Source: Scolanthus callimorphus
Lineage: Eukaryota; Cnidaria; Anthozoa; Actiniaria; Edwardsiidae
Length of the DNA: 64,000 bases
Direction of reading: 5' to 3'
Assembly: GCA_033964015.1 (NCBI GenBank)
Contig: JAWWUD010000108.1
Location: forward strand, 1 to 64,000
The position numbers and the translations under genes are program-made. Positions 12,473 through 23,432 of this stretch are shown piece by piece. The notes under the pieces were generated by a model, which was not told the DNA's origin, did not search any database, and worked only from the letters and a program-made list of their open reading frames with translations. How positions within the stretch are numbered: the stretch's first letter is position 1; every line of letters begins with the position of its first letter.

Positions 12473-12822
12473 TTCTTGCTTAATAAAATGGAATGGCAGG
12501 TTAAATTATGATAATTACTTACATAATAATTACATAATTATATCTCCTAGAGATATAAGGATGGTTTACCCCCGTTTACCTCATATTTAATCAACGAAAA
12601 AATCATTCACAGATCTCAATAACTTTAAAAAGGCTTCTTTTTTTCATATTAATATGGAGGAAGAGTTCTGAACTGGTGAAATTTGTTTTGGGTGAAATGA
12701 AAAAAATGAAATAAGTGAAAGCAGACAAGATAAGACAAGAAAGGTTTTGTGAAAGGTGGGAAAGGGCAAGAAGAGGCAGGTAGTTGCTAAAGATCTTGAT
12801 CATGGTCATGATGATTTTTCTA

Positions 12823-12982
12823 AAGTCGCCCAAAGTTGCCTATAGTCGCACAAAGTTGCCTATAGTCGCCCAAAGTTAATAGCTTTTTTTTGTAAAGTCG
12901 CTCAAAGTCGCGTCCCACAACCTTGAATTTTGCTTAAGTCGCCTATAGTCGCTGTTAGTCGCCCAAAGAAACGGCGACTTTA
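12823..12982. repeat. Right subterminal TAGTCGCC repeats
   Basis: Ten or so units of AAAGTCGCC, AAAGTTGCC, TATAGTCGC and variants lie just inside the right terminal repeat, in the same orientation as the left array, so the subterminal arrays are direct while the termini are inverted. Confidence 0.75.
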
Positions 12983-13000
12983 GGACCCGGAGTAGGCCTA

Positions 13001-13411
13001 GGTATCAATTGTGCTGCAATGCAAGCGCTTACATATCAAGGGCCAATCAAGAGAATAATTGACTATCCTTTTCTCTAAATTCTTTTGAGCAGTTGGAGGT
13101 TTAAATTGAATTCCTACAAAATACCAGTATAATGTTTTTGAGGTTAGTTTGGAGAGAGGGACGGTCTTATCCCCCAGGTGCAGTTTGAGGGCGTATTTAT
13201 CTTCCTGTTGACTCCGGGTTGCAAGCTGCCAGCCCCTTTGTATGAAGGCTCTCATTGTCTTATACCACAGACGAGAAATAAAACTCATAATACAAGAACT
13301 ATTAAGCTCTCTATAATTTGCTTTAATGCTGGAGCATTTTTTTCTCAAAACGTAACAATTTTGTACGGTATCTCTACGCTCTTGTAAGCTGCGGTTTTGC
13401 ATTGTACTCAA
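13001..13411 (-). mobile_element. L1/Tx1-like LINE (5' half of the split copy)
   Basis: Open minus-strand frame ending KLTSKTLYWYFVG…PPTAQ…STIDT, which is the region before the zinc knuckle in L1-like ORF2 proteins. It continues in frame at 10216. I cannot follow coding similarity beyond about 13411, so the copy is 5'-truncated or interrupted there. Confidence 0.75.
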
Positions 13412-13504
13412 TTATCCACTTACGAAGAGGTTACGAAGTACTTCATACTTCTGAGTAAAACTTTTTGCAAACACTTTGCAACTAATATAACGTCCTTTTT
13501 CTCT

Positions 13505-14092
13505 TGTACCCAGAGCTCCGATCCCGGCTCAACACATCGGGGGCTCTGGTGGTACAGCCCTTTGATGCGCTTCGCTGATTGGCTGATTTTGAACGTTGTG
13601 ATATGCACAGAAAGTTAATTCTCTCAACGGCTCTGTATCAAATCTCGCGCATGCGTCAGTGGCTGTCACCAGAGCCTCCCCCGCAAGGAGACGAGCCTGG
13701 AAGCTCTGGGTAAGAGAATGCGGCTTTGTATCAAATCTCGCGCATGCGTCAGTGGCTGTCACCAGAGCCTCCCCCGCAAGGAGACGAGCCTGGAAGCTCT
13801 GGGTAAGAGAATGCGGCTTTGTATCAAATCTCGCGCATGCGTCAGTTGGCTGTGGAGCTCCAATTCTCTTACCCAGAGCTCCCCGGCTCGTAACCTCGCG
13901 AGGGAGGCTCTGGTGACAACCACTGACGCATGCGCGAGATTTGATACAGAGTTGAGAGAAAGATCTTTCTGCGCATGCACCAACGTTCAAAACCAGCCAA
14001 TCAGCAAAGGTCCTCAATGGCTGTCACCAGAGCCTCCCCTGCGGGCAGACGAGCCGGGGAGCTCTGGGTACGAGAATGGTGGAGCTCTTGGT
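13505..14092. repeat. Cluster of MITE copies with TACCCAGAGCTC ends
   Basis: Overlapping and nested copies of an element whose ends read CTCTTACCCAGAGCTCC and GGAGCTCTGGGTA(A/C)GAG in inverted orientation. Internal blocks CGCATGCGTCA, CTGTCACCAGAGCCTCCC and CAGCCAATCAGCAAAGG recur. Further copies lie at 28521-28718 and 61378-61562. Confidence 0.8.
13631..13850 (+). repeat. 93-bp tandem duplication inside the MITE
   Basis: The unit starting CT(C/T)TGTATCAAATCTCG occurs at 13631, 13724 and 13817, an exact 93-bp period for about 2.3 units. The first two units are almost identical, so the duplication is recent. The period being a multiple of three makes long open frames on both strands that are not genes. 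Confidence 0.88.
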
Positions 14093-14554
14093 ACGGATAT
14101 GTCTTCATTTTTCAATAATGTTGTGAAAGGAGTACTTGCGCATGCGTCAATGGAAAGCCGGGGGCACTTTTCAGGAGGTTTTCATGTGTTTTCTGTAAAC
14201 TCAGCCCCCACTTGCCATATATTGTCTTTAATGAGCTCCTTTTACTTCAAATGTGTTCCGCCGTCCATGCATCATGAACAGAAACAACGTGATAACATGA
14301 TCTATGGTATCTATCTATGGTAGTTTTGCACTTCTGTCCATGTCATAATGATATTAGAACAATACAATTACTTAAAGTGAGTTAGTTGTCATCTTTATTG
14401 AGTGGCCATGAAAGCTCATGAATTCACCGCCAAATTGCACAAGTGACCCACATGGATCAGATAGATGACTTTCCAACCTTTAAGATCCTATAAGATGGGT
14501 TGGGCGCGGTAGAGATGATACTGTTAGTTGTTAACTTCTCACACTCAAGGGGGG

Positions 14555-14665
14555 TCTATCTATGGTCTGGTGGTCGGGCGTTTCCTCACCCTTAGGTACG
14601 AGTTGCTACGAGCAACTAACACACAGGATATAGCGACTGTCAGGGCCGAAATTTCTCATTTAAGT
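14555..14665 (+). repeat. Dispersed repeat, copy 2
   Basis: Second copy of the unnamed repeat at 3555-3670, sharing TATGGTCTGGTGG, GGGCGT, TCACCC, TAGGTA and GCGACTGTCAGGGCCGAAAT in order. Confidence 0.7.
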
Positions 14666-14715
14666 GTACTGCTAAATTTGATGTCCCGGTGTGTTTAGTG
14701 GGCGCTGCAAAGGTT

Positions 14716-15161
14716 TTTCCCGGGGGGGGGGGGATGATCGGGGATGATCGTCGGAAATTTTCAGTTTCACCCCTAAAAGATACCAAACATGGCGGGCCAT
14801 GGCGTGGCTCAAATAATTTCTTACCCTAAAAGATACCCTAAAAGATGAGGCCTTATGTGCAAAGTAGGTGCGAAGGAGACAGGTAACAGGTAAAAGATCC
14901 CATCAAGAAATTTCCGTTTTTGTTTCTAATTTATCGTCTTCCCATCGAGTAATCTCTCTTTCTTACACAGTTTTTAGAAGCACCATCATGAGAGAAAACA
15001 ATTTGGACACATATTTCGGCCCTAAAAGATACCAATCTCCCTAATTTTATTGAGAATTAAGATCACCCCTAAAAGAGACCAAGGCCCCGTGATTTTAACC
15101 CCTAAAAGATACGACGATCATCCCCGTCAAAAATATGGGAGTCCCCCCCCCCCCCCCCGGG
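14716..15161. repeat. Fold-back element with G-run/C-run ends and CCCCTAAAAGATAC motifs
   Basis: The left end has CCCGGGGGGGGGG then GATGATCGTCG; the right end has the inverse CGACGATCATCCCC followed by a C-run and GGGG. CCCTAAAAGATAC occurs six or so times inside. A degraded relative is at 22016-22325. Confidence 0.75.
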
Positions 15162-15531
15162 GTTTTTTTCCGGCAAGAAGAACGCTACCCTATGGGGCAA
15201 CCGTTGGCGGCTTCAGAATCGTAATCGCGAACTAGCTAATCACGACTTGCACAGCCCTTAAACTCGGGTGTAGAATTTCGTAATTTTGTTTTTACAGTGG
15301 TACGCGTTCGCTTGGGATGCCGGAACGAGAATACCGGAGTCTCCCATTTCTGTGGTTACCCTGTGTTTTTTTTTTGGCACCGCAGAGTGGTAACTAGTAT
15401 CCAGGCGGCGTAGTGCCAGAAAGGAACGCCTGGTAGATATTTGATTTTAGCTGAAGAAAATGAATAACAAACCGATTTGGCGCGCAAATTAGTTACTAGT
15501 ATTTGCTTCGTATTAAGCTGAATGTTTCGAA

Positions 15532-18500
15532 ATGTTGGAACCATTATTGCACACTTTGAACTCTAAGACTATCATATTAGCAAGTAGTTCACCTCGAAGA
15601 TGCGAAATTCTACGTCAAGTTGTAAGTAACAGATCGTGCAGTGTTTTGTTCTTTTGTTTGACCCACGTGCAAATCCCGAACACCATGTCCCGCATCATGT
15701 ACTTTGAAATTTGGAATAACATACGACTGTAGAATTCCCTGTGAGATATAGTAACAAGGAACTTTTGATCTAGGCTGAAATTCCGCCATCTCTTCGCTCT
15801 CGATCGTACCTCACTTCGCGAGAGGCTCACTAGGCTAGAGGAATCTAGGCTTACTCTGAATAAGCAGTTCGCAAAAATATTAAATGCCCAACCAGCCAGT
15901 CCTTGGCATTCTGTGCAGGTTTCCTGTGGCTAGGTTGTGACATTACAGGGAAACCTCTCCTCGAACGCCATTCTCTGGCAGTGACTCGAGCACCTGCGCA
16001 CATCCAGCGGTTCACCTTATCACTACATACAAGGAATGCATGTGACCAGGCTGATGCCCACCCTGGAAATTTTAAGTTATCCCTACCCACCCTGGATTTC
16101 CAGTGAATTTACATATGAACATTCCTGGAAGTGGAAATTATGTTTACCCACCCCTGGACATTTTTGCTCCAGTACCAAGGTACGGGCTTGAGCCACCCTG
16201 GGATTCCAGTGCTAGTTGATGACCACCCACCTGTAGTCCCTAGGTACTCAACACTAACAGGGGGAGTGCAGATAATATCAAATGCAACTGCCCAATTCAC
16301 CATGGCATTTTTGCAAGCATTATGTAATCACATGCCACTATGATTGCGGAGCAAAGGGATGACTGGAATTCAGACTAGTATTGATCTCTTCAACACAGGG
16401 ATTGAAGTTCAAAATTATTCCCTCGACTTTTGAGGAAAATTTGGACAAGTCAAGGTTTCCTCACCCAAAGGATTACGTGGTTGAAAATGCAAAGCAAAAG
16501 CAATGGAAGTTGCTAGAAGGCTGGGATCAGATACTGCTGAAGAGGTAAGTATATTTGCTTGAACTTCTGTATTCCCTTCTACACAGTGGTGTTTCAAAAA
16601 AGTGTGTTATCTCATACCTGCCAACTCTCCCGGTTTACACAGGAGACTCCTGTTTTTACACTCAGTCTCCCAGGAAAAAATTGAACCTTTCCATATATTA
16701 TTATATGGTTCCAGAAAATATCCATCCCCCCCACCCCCTCTGGAATTTCCAAAAGAAAATACAGCATTTATATGGAAGAAATCAGGTAAATTGACCCCCC
16801 ATCCCTACCCTGCTAGAATTTCCCATCCCTTCTGTGGGGGGATGGATATTTTCTGGAACCACACATTTACTGTATCTCCCGGGTAAATTTATTGCGATTT
16901 TCTCATACAATTTTTGTATTTTGAAACTCAATCTCCCAGTTTTGGAGTTTTGGGAGTTGGCGTATGCTTATTGCACTTGTCCGTTTGAAGTTAATGCATA
17001 ATAGCAGTTCATTATGATTAATATTATTTTTTCTGCATCTGTTTCAGAACATTAGCCCTGATTTAGTCATAGGTGCAGACACAGTTGTGGTAAATAAATT
17101 ACACTATTAATATTCTTATTAGACCTCTGTAACATGGAAGCAACTTGTAAGGGGATAGGGGCAGAGGCCAGTTTAGGGAGGGGCACTCAATCCTCTTACT
17201 CAGCTGCAATGTTTCTAGTTGCAGAAATAATTTCTAGAAGTGGTTAACTTTTTGTCATTATTACAATTTTACAGCTGGATGTATCAGAATTTATTTTTTT
17301 ACTCTAATGATGTTACTTTTATTCATATTATTTTATTACCCATATGTTGGGTACAGGTGTATTTGGTTACAAGTGTAGAAATCAAAGGTATTTGTCCCTT
17401 CCCACCCAAACCCTCTTGAAGACACAACTCCCCTTTGGTGCGGAGACGTTTATGCAATTTGTGCAATACCTGTATCAGGCTAAAGTTGTATTTGGTTGTA
17501 TTGAAATAAATAAATTTATAAAGTGAAATATTTGGCCCCCTACCAGCAACCCAACCCTCTGAAATGTACAAATCCATTTGGAAGGGGAGGTATGAATTTT
17601 TTTTCAGAATCAACTTCCTGTGATGGCCCTGCAACTAAACTTGAATATTATTGTTCTCATCAGGTATTGGATAACAAAATTCTTGAAAAGCCTAGAACTG
17701 AGAAAAGTGCTTTTGAAATGCTTAAAAGGTAAAACCTTTGCATTAATTATTCTATTTTCAATAATTATCTGGTTTCTTTTATGAACAGACCTTTTCAATT
17801 AAGCTACAGAATTTAAAAAATGTATTTTCTTTTCACAGTCTAAGTGGTCGAGAACATGAAGTGTACAGTGGAGTGGCTCTTGTCAGATGTAACAAGTCTG
17901 ATGGAATAACAAATGGTGAAATATTTAATACTATATTGCAACATAGATACAATTAGTGTACCATTAGTCGCCAGAGCAGCTTACATCCACCCAATGAAAC
18001 ATTTTAATAGACAATTGAATGTTTACAGTTGTTTTCACAATACTTTTCTGCAGCAGGTTGCGAAGTTGGTTCCCAGTTCCCCAACTAAGGTTGCCAATTT
18101 CGCAACCAAGTTCTTAACTAACTTGGTAATTCAGTAGCTCAGATGGAAAATTCAGATAAAAAAAAAAACAGATAAAACCTCAATTATCACAGATTAATGC
18201 TAAAGAAGCCTAAGCAGCTAACGTTTGAGTGATTAAAAAAACATTTCCAAACTACGAACCTGGCAACCTAGTTGGGAACCAACTTCGCAACATGGCGTGG
18301 AAAAGTATCTGAAAACAACTGCAAAGCTAGCCATCCTTCCATTTCCTTGTGTTTCAGATTAGCAAGTCTGACGTAAATATATCTAGAAAGAATGAAAATA
18401 TGGAAAGTAAACCTTTCTATCTATCCAGGAAGCATGCATTTTAAGCTTCAAACTGGACCTTATTGAAACTAACTTTAAATGTTTTGGGTGACATTTTTTA

Positions 18501-19211
18501 GAATAGAGACATTTTTAGAATAGAGACATTTTACGTACTGTCTAGAAACTGATTTGAGGTGTGGTGAATTCACACATCCCCTATCAAAGGGAAAGGCTGA
18601 AATTCAAGCTACTATTTGATTGCATATCCAGTGCCATAGCTAACGGTGGGGCAGTAATGGCCCCCCAGCGAAGTAACAGTTCACCCCCCTGGACAAACAT
18701 TTCTAGCTACTTCCTTGATATCAATGCTCTTTGATGCTTGGTACCATATACAAGTCTCCTATCAGTCTAGTTATGTTCCTCCAAAGTTTAGAACTTGTTG
18801 TTTCTGTTTCAGATGATACCTTGATGACTCATTTTTACGAAGGAACTTCAGTAACTTTTGCTGACCTTACAGAAGATGTTATTCAAAGTTATATCAACAC
18901 TAGGGAACCAATGTGAGTAGTTACATGTAGTACTCTTCCCAGTAGACCATTACACCTCTCACTTTTTTCAGCCCACCCACAGCTGTCTCAAATTGATCGC
19001 ATGATCACCATTTTTAAGACTGACATATATGCATTTGAAGCGTTTGAAATTTTAATTGGGAGGCACAGGACAAAATATTGGGAACGTTTATAAGCCATTC
19101 ACATGTTATTTTTAGTTTTTTGCATAGACGAAACATTTGTGGTAATTTCTTTTTTTTTTTGTCTTGCAATTCTTTTTCAGGGACAAGGCTGGGGCATATC
19201 CTTTTTATCTC
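15532..19211 (+). CDS. Maf/HAM1-like nucleotide pyrophosphatase (Maf family), truncated
   Basis: Maf proteins hydrolyse non-canonical or excess nucleoside triphosphates to monophosphates in the cytosol; in animals the domain also forms the N-terminus of ASMTL. Exons: 15532-15621, 16399-16544, 17048-17089, 17664-17728, 17839-17915, 18813-18912 and 19186 onward, all with GT-AG borders and matching phases. Motifs: LASSSPRR near residue 16-23, DLVIGADTVV, VLDNKILEKP, SGREHEVYSGV, FYEGTSVTFA and finally DKAGAY. The family normally continues GIQ and about 50-60 residues more; here the frame runs into unrelated sequence and a stop at about 19221, and no later exon was found. Exon 2 also lacks one A near 16492 (AAAA where AAAAA restores the frame). 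The start is the first ATG before LASSSPRR, giving a typical N-terminus. It may be a pseudogene or a mis-assembled gene. Confidence 0.85.
16706..16861. repeat. GGAATTTCC-type fold-back MITE, best copy
   Basis: Perfect 20-bp ends TGGTTCCAGAAAATATCCAT and its complement, with CTCTGGAATTTCCA near the left and TAGAATTTCCCATCCC near the right. Lies in Maf intron 2. Related copies: 10345-10487, 24303-24492, 25477-25642. Confidence 0.82.
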
Positions 19212-19374
19212 GTTTAACTACACTAGAGGTCACAGAACGGTGCTGTCAGAAGTACTTAGAGGGACCTAAAAAGAACCCTTCTTTTGCTGTGTTTTTTCAT
19301 AATTCTGCAACTCTGGAGCAATCAACCCTGTTTTATTTAAACTAGGTGGTCTGCGTCGGCGGAGACGTGAACAT

Positions 19375-19567
19375 GAACAACAACAACCAAAGGTTGAGAT
19401 TTATGTTAAACTCCGTGAAAAAATGGTGTTTTGCTGACGTTTCGAGCGTTAGCCCTTCGTCCGAGCAAAGCTCTTTGCTCCGACGAAGGGCTAACGCTCG
19501 AAACGTCAGCAAAACACCATTTTTCCACGGCGTTTAACATAAATCTCAACCTTTGGTTGTTGTTGTT
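19375..19567. repeat. Long near-perfect palindrome (193 bp)
   Basis: Two arms of about 95 bp, from AACAACAACCAAAGGTTGAG to its complement, meeting near 19472 in AGCAAAGCTCTTTGCT. Inner arm contains GACGTTTCGAGCGTTAGCCC. It lies 165 bp downstream of the point where the Maf frame is lost. Confidence 0.9.
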
Positions 19568-19599
19568 CCTGTTTTATTTAGCAGCTTTCTTCGAATGCA

Positions 19600-20137
19600 C
19601 AACTAAGACGTTAGCAACCACCAAGCATCACCCAGGTTTTACAAAAGCTAACAGGGCGAGGCGACTAAATTATGCGCCAGAGGAGCGCGACGATCCGACG
19701 ATGGCTTGAAGTGCCAAGTGTTTCTCCCCTGCGGTGCGTTCATTGCCTTCGGCTCTGACTCGTGCCTTCGTACTTCAAGCCATCGGTGCTCGTTTTTTCA
19801 TGCGCTCGTTTTCACTGATGGTCGCAAAAGAAGGGACTAGAAGCAGCCTAGCGACTGAGAACTGAAATATTCATTTACTGAGCTAGCGGTTTGCTTAGAT
19901 TCAGGGAACGCTTTGAGAAACGGTGCAGAGCTGGCAGAATTATAAAAAACCGCGGTAAAATCTAGCGACAACTTAATATACATGCATTATGTCCTTGACG
20001 TTATCCACATATGGCATTCAAGGATTGGTGGCTCATTAGTGAAGGGGATTCGTGGCGATTATTTCAATGTCATGGGGTTTCCTCTTCATCACTTCTGTAT
20101 GCAAATCAGGCAGCTCTACAACGGCAGATAATATAGA
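19600..20137. other. Noncoding stretch
   Basis: No gene seen. It has a loose inverted pair GATGGCTTGAAGT (19699) and ACTTCAAGCCATC (19772). Confidence 0.4.
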
Positions 20138-20290
20138 AGATTTCGTATGACTGTGAAAAATGCCGCGACACGGCGCGGTACTGTCGCGGTCGCGGCACGA
20201 AACAAGGCCTGCTGTAGGTACGGAATGAAATCGCGTAGTCGCGGCGCGGCACAACTTTGTCTCGGCACTTTTCACAGTCATACGAAATCT
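20138..20290. repeat. Hairpin element with AGATTTCGTATGACTGTGAA ends
   Basis: Exact inverted ends AGATTTCGTATGACTGTGAA, with a GC-rich inner part rich in CGCGGC. A partial copy (GGCGCGGCACAACTTTGTCG to CATACGAAATCTGCT) is at 53650-53712 within the centriolar gene. Confidence 0.85.
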
Positions 20291-20754
20291 GCTCTAGTCA
20301 GCAAGGTAGTATAGGACACGACGACAACAAGCTCAAAACAACTAGAACTGGTATTTCTATTCGTTTACATTTAAACGATAAACAAGGGTAAATTTTTATT
20401 TCCTAAAGTTCTCTCATCTGTTTAGATTTGCTTTCTGAGAGTCTAGGGCAGTGGCGGATGCAGACCCTTAAGAAGGGGGGTGGCTAGTAAAAAGGATATA
20501 CTACAGAATTCAGACTAAGGGGGTGGCTAATCTGACAAGAAATATGAGAACAAGTGGGGTGGCTAGCCACCTAGTCACCCCCCCCCCCCAGATCCGCCCT
20601 TGTAGGGGGAGGATTGAACATTCTGGGATCAAAAACAGGTTTTTCGAAAATGCCAGAAATTTGTGTCCGAACACCCTATGCGACCTTGGTACATGTAGAT
20701 TTTGACAAAAATTTCGCAAATTCTACGCTTTATACAGTTCGAAAATCCAAACGA

Positions 20755-20996
20755 GCCGCAAGCCTGGGAACCAGGGCTGAAATTGCTGATTTGCGGCCAC
20801 AAATCTGCGGCCACAAATCAGGCTGGGCGACTAAAAATTTGAACTTAGGCGCCAGCTGCCGACCAAATATTTTGGTACTCTTTTCAAGCTTGATGACACT
20901 TGGCAACCAAACGTTATGTCCACCAGTCGACCAGTTGTTTGCATTGGTCGCCATCTGGCTACTAAGAAAACAAAATTAATTTCCAGCCCTGGTTAG
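20755..20996. repeat. Repeat with GACTAAAAATTTGAACTTAG, copy 1
   Basis: Shares TGATTTG(C/T)GG, GCGACTAAAAATTTGAACTTAG and CCAGCCCTG with 51010-51235 in opposite orientation; both occur next to TTCCAGCCCTG. Confidence 0.65.
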
Positions 20997-21177
20997 TCGG
21001 CCTCAATATTTTTACATTGAGCGTGGTACATGACACTAGCTTTCTCGTAATCTGGAAAAGACATACAGAGCGCCAACAACTGCAACTAGGGCGGAAAGAC
21101 CTGCCGCTAAAATAAATCGTCCACGATTGACCTCGGCGTCTGTTATAGATAGACATCCGTGAATTGCTGGCGAAGAA

Positions 21178-21301
21178 ACTTCTGAAAAGGTGGGAAGACA
21201 TTGAAAATTTTCCTTAGCACGTCATACAGTATAGATACAGTAAATGTACTGGGATCCCATAAAGGAAAATTTTCAAATGTCTTCCCACCTTTTCAGAAGT
21301 T
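21178..21301. repeat. Palindrome (124 bp)
   Basis: Arms AACTTCTGAAAAGGTGGGAA … and its complement at 21262-21301 are nearly perfect for 38 bp with a loop containing ACAGTATAGATACAGT. Confidence 0.85.
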
Positions 21302-22015
21302 CCTAAAATATGCTGATACAGCGGAGGTGCGCAAAATGGTTCACAATAGGTCATGTCCGAACTCGGACAATCTCTCTCAAAAAAAGGGGGCGGCCGCGTA
21401 CCCTAAATCCACCCGTCGTGTTGGCGTTCACCGTTCCTCCATGGAGTGTGGTCGGAGGACCTCCTAACGTGTAAAGCAAGGCACTTAATCCCTGTACCGA
21501 CGACGGGGCCGACGACCTGCGGGGACTATCATGCTGGAAAAGGAAGGCACTATTCATTTCTATTTAATTTGTAAACTGCTAGTAAATAGTATATTCGCTT
21601 TCCTTTGTTTCTTTCGCCAAGCGACATAGAACTAAATATGGCGTCCTCCGTTGCGTGACCCCCGACACAAAGGACGGGCTGCGCGGGAGACTGGGGCTAA
21701 TAGCGCGAAATTTTTAATGCAAATTATTCGCTTGTTCTTGAAGTAGTAATGGCGGCCACGTGCTCGATTCTCTTGGCCAAGAACAAGGACAAAACTGCGC
21801 TCCGTTACAGCTAAAACACTATTAGCTCCCTAGTACGTTGGACCGTGGTTGAGGTAAGTACACGTGCTATTCAGTCACCGATTAGCTGCCTTCTTACTCT
21901 TCATGGACTCGGCAGGTACAAAACACAGGTCGCAAGTAGAACGCAAGTCATAGATCACAAGTAGATTCGTTCATAAGTCAAGGCTTTAAATATCCGTTCA
22001 TAGAGGACTCACTTT
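21302..22015. other. No gene seen
   Basis: GC-richer noncoding stretch without clear exons or repeats. Confidence 0.4.
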
Positions 22016-22325
22016 GTCCGGGGGAGTCTTGACCATGGGGTATTGTACAAAATTTCCAGCACAAGGGATTACTGGTGATAAGAAGTTAAAAAAGTCCTGA
22101 CCAAAACGACCTTTTCAATTCTTCGCAGGGGTACACAAACAAATGTCCAGGGGGTCCTAAAATACCTTCTTCAGAACCCCTTAAAATACTGGATTTCTTT
22201 AGCGTACCATTTTCGTCCAGAAAAACGCTAAAAAATACTGGTTCACCGATTTTAACCCCTAAGAAATAGGACGGTCATATCTACCATCTAAATAATAGAG
22301 AGTACCCCTCCCCCATCTCGGGTTG
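22016..22325. repeat. Degraded relative of the 14716-15161 element
   Basis: Shares CCGATTTTAACCCCTAA, GGACGGTCAT and a right end GAGTACCCCTCCCCC…CGGG with that element; the left end TCCGGGGGAGTCTTGACC is the inverse. Confidence 0.55.
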
Positions 22326-22497
22326 AGTCAATTTACTTGTAGGTATATCAATCCCCGCATGTATAGCCTATTCTACACGCTAACAGGTTCAATAGGAACA
22401 CTACCTCCTATGCTTGTTTGTTTTTCGTGTAATAGCAAATGTTCTAGCTCAACATTAAATTCTTATGGAGTTTTAAACATTTTTATTTCAATTGCAG

Positions 22498-22606
22498 AAT
22501 GTCAGCAAGAACAAAGAGGAATAGAACTATCAAGCAAACCATGCAGAGCCCCTCAGCTCCTAGAACACAAGACCAGTTGGACTATTAGCCAGACCGGCGT
22601 CGAGTG
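22498..22606 (+). pseudogene. Possible first coding exon of an unknown gene, with in-frame stop
   Basis: A pyrimidine-rich acceptor (ATTGCAG) precedes ATG at 22499 and 30 codons of basic/serine-rich sequence (MSARTKRNRTIKQTMQSPSA), followed by an in-frame TAG and a good donor (GTAAGT at 22607). It may instead be a chance match. I do not recognise the protein. Confidence 0.3.
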
Positions 22607-22750
22607 GTAAGTATGTGACGCCGGCTGTGATGATAATCAGTCATGGCAGATCCAGGAATTTGACAAGGGGTGACTGTTACAAAGGATATGTGAGAAATCA
22701 GCTCACCCCATGCACCACCCCTGATAATCATGGACAATGATGATACCTAC

Positions 22751-22990
22751 AGGGTTCATACACATCCTGGATTTTCATTTCCTTCCTGGAAAGTCCTTCA
22801 ATTTTAATCCTGGAAATATTCAACTCAAATGTGGTTGAATCAGTCAGTTTCTTGAATCGGATTTGGGGCTGCCAACTATGACATCCTCCAGACTCATGTT
22901 TTTTTTGGGGGGGGAGAAATACCCAATGAAATCTCCTGGAAAAATAACTAAATACTTCCTGGAAAATCCTGGATTTTGATGAAATATTTG
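22751..22990. repeat. Partial copy of the AGGGTTCRTRC fold-back family
   Basis: Begins AGGGTTCATACACATCCTGG and has repeated TTCCTGGAAA/ATCCTGGATTTT blocks as in 48132-48481. Confidence 0.6.
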
Positions 22991-23045
22991 GACAAGTGCT
23001 GTGATATTTTTGTTGACTTGTAGCAATTTTTCGTTCGATATTCAG

Positions 23046-23432
23046 ATCATCAGCCAGGCCACAGTGAGCCCTTCAGACCATCAGCGACGTGACAGCGAGA
23101 CCTTTAGAACATCAGCCAGACCACAGGGAGACCTTCAGCCAGGCCACAGGGAGCCCTTCAGACCATCCTGATCACAGGGAGCCCTTTAGACCATCAGCCA
23201 GGCCACAATGAGCCCTTCACATCAACAAGACCCTTTAGACCATTGACCGAAGTGAGTTCTTCAGACCATCAGCCAGACCCCAGAGGGCCCCTCAGACCAG
23301 ACAACAGTGAGCCCTTTTCAGACTATCAGCCAGACCATAGTGAGCCACCCAGACTATCAGCCAGACCACAGGGAACCCTTCAGACCATCCACCAGACCAC
23401 AGTGAGCCCTTCAGACCATCAACCAGTCCACA
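23046..23432 (+). repeat. Minisatellite of about 36-40-bp degenerate units
   Basis: Around ten imperfect copies of CTTCAGACCATCAGCCAGAC-CACAGTGAGCC. Unit lengths vary, so it is not a coding repeat although an 81-codon frame crosses it. Confidence 0.8.

Larger units (their letters stand above)
10221..13000. mobile_element. Non-autonomous DNA transposon, 2,780 bp, inserted in a LINE
   Basis: The termini 10221-10248 and 12973-13000 are perfect 28-bp inverted repeats beginning TAGGCCTACTCCGGG. They are flanked by GGTA on both sides (10217-10220 and 13001-13004). Removing the element and one GGTA restores an uninterrupted LINE reading frame, so both the borders and the 4-bp target duplication are supported by the interrupted gene itself. 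No transposase is encoded; internal frames are all short. Subterminal blocks carry many copies of a decamer-like AAAGTCGCC/TATAGTCGCC motif. At least three smaller inverted-repeat elements lie nested inside. A 4-bp duplication occurs in families such as Sola and Ginger, but the ends alone do not decide the superfamily. Confidence 0.88.

Noticed and set aside
13529..14323. 162- and 201-codon frames on both strands
   Set aside because: They run through the 93-bp duplicated MITE and mirror each other across strands; no protein similarity.
19103..19345. Alternative frame reading GQGWGISFLSRL instead of DKAGAY
   Set aside because: DKAGAY fits both the splice phase and the Maf family; the other frame has neither.
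23046..23432. CRISPR-like direct repeats
   Set aside because: Units are degenerate, contiguous and of variable length without unique spacers, and the setting is a eukaryotic genome.
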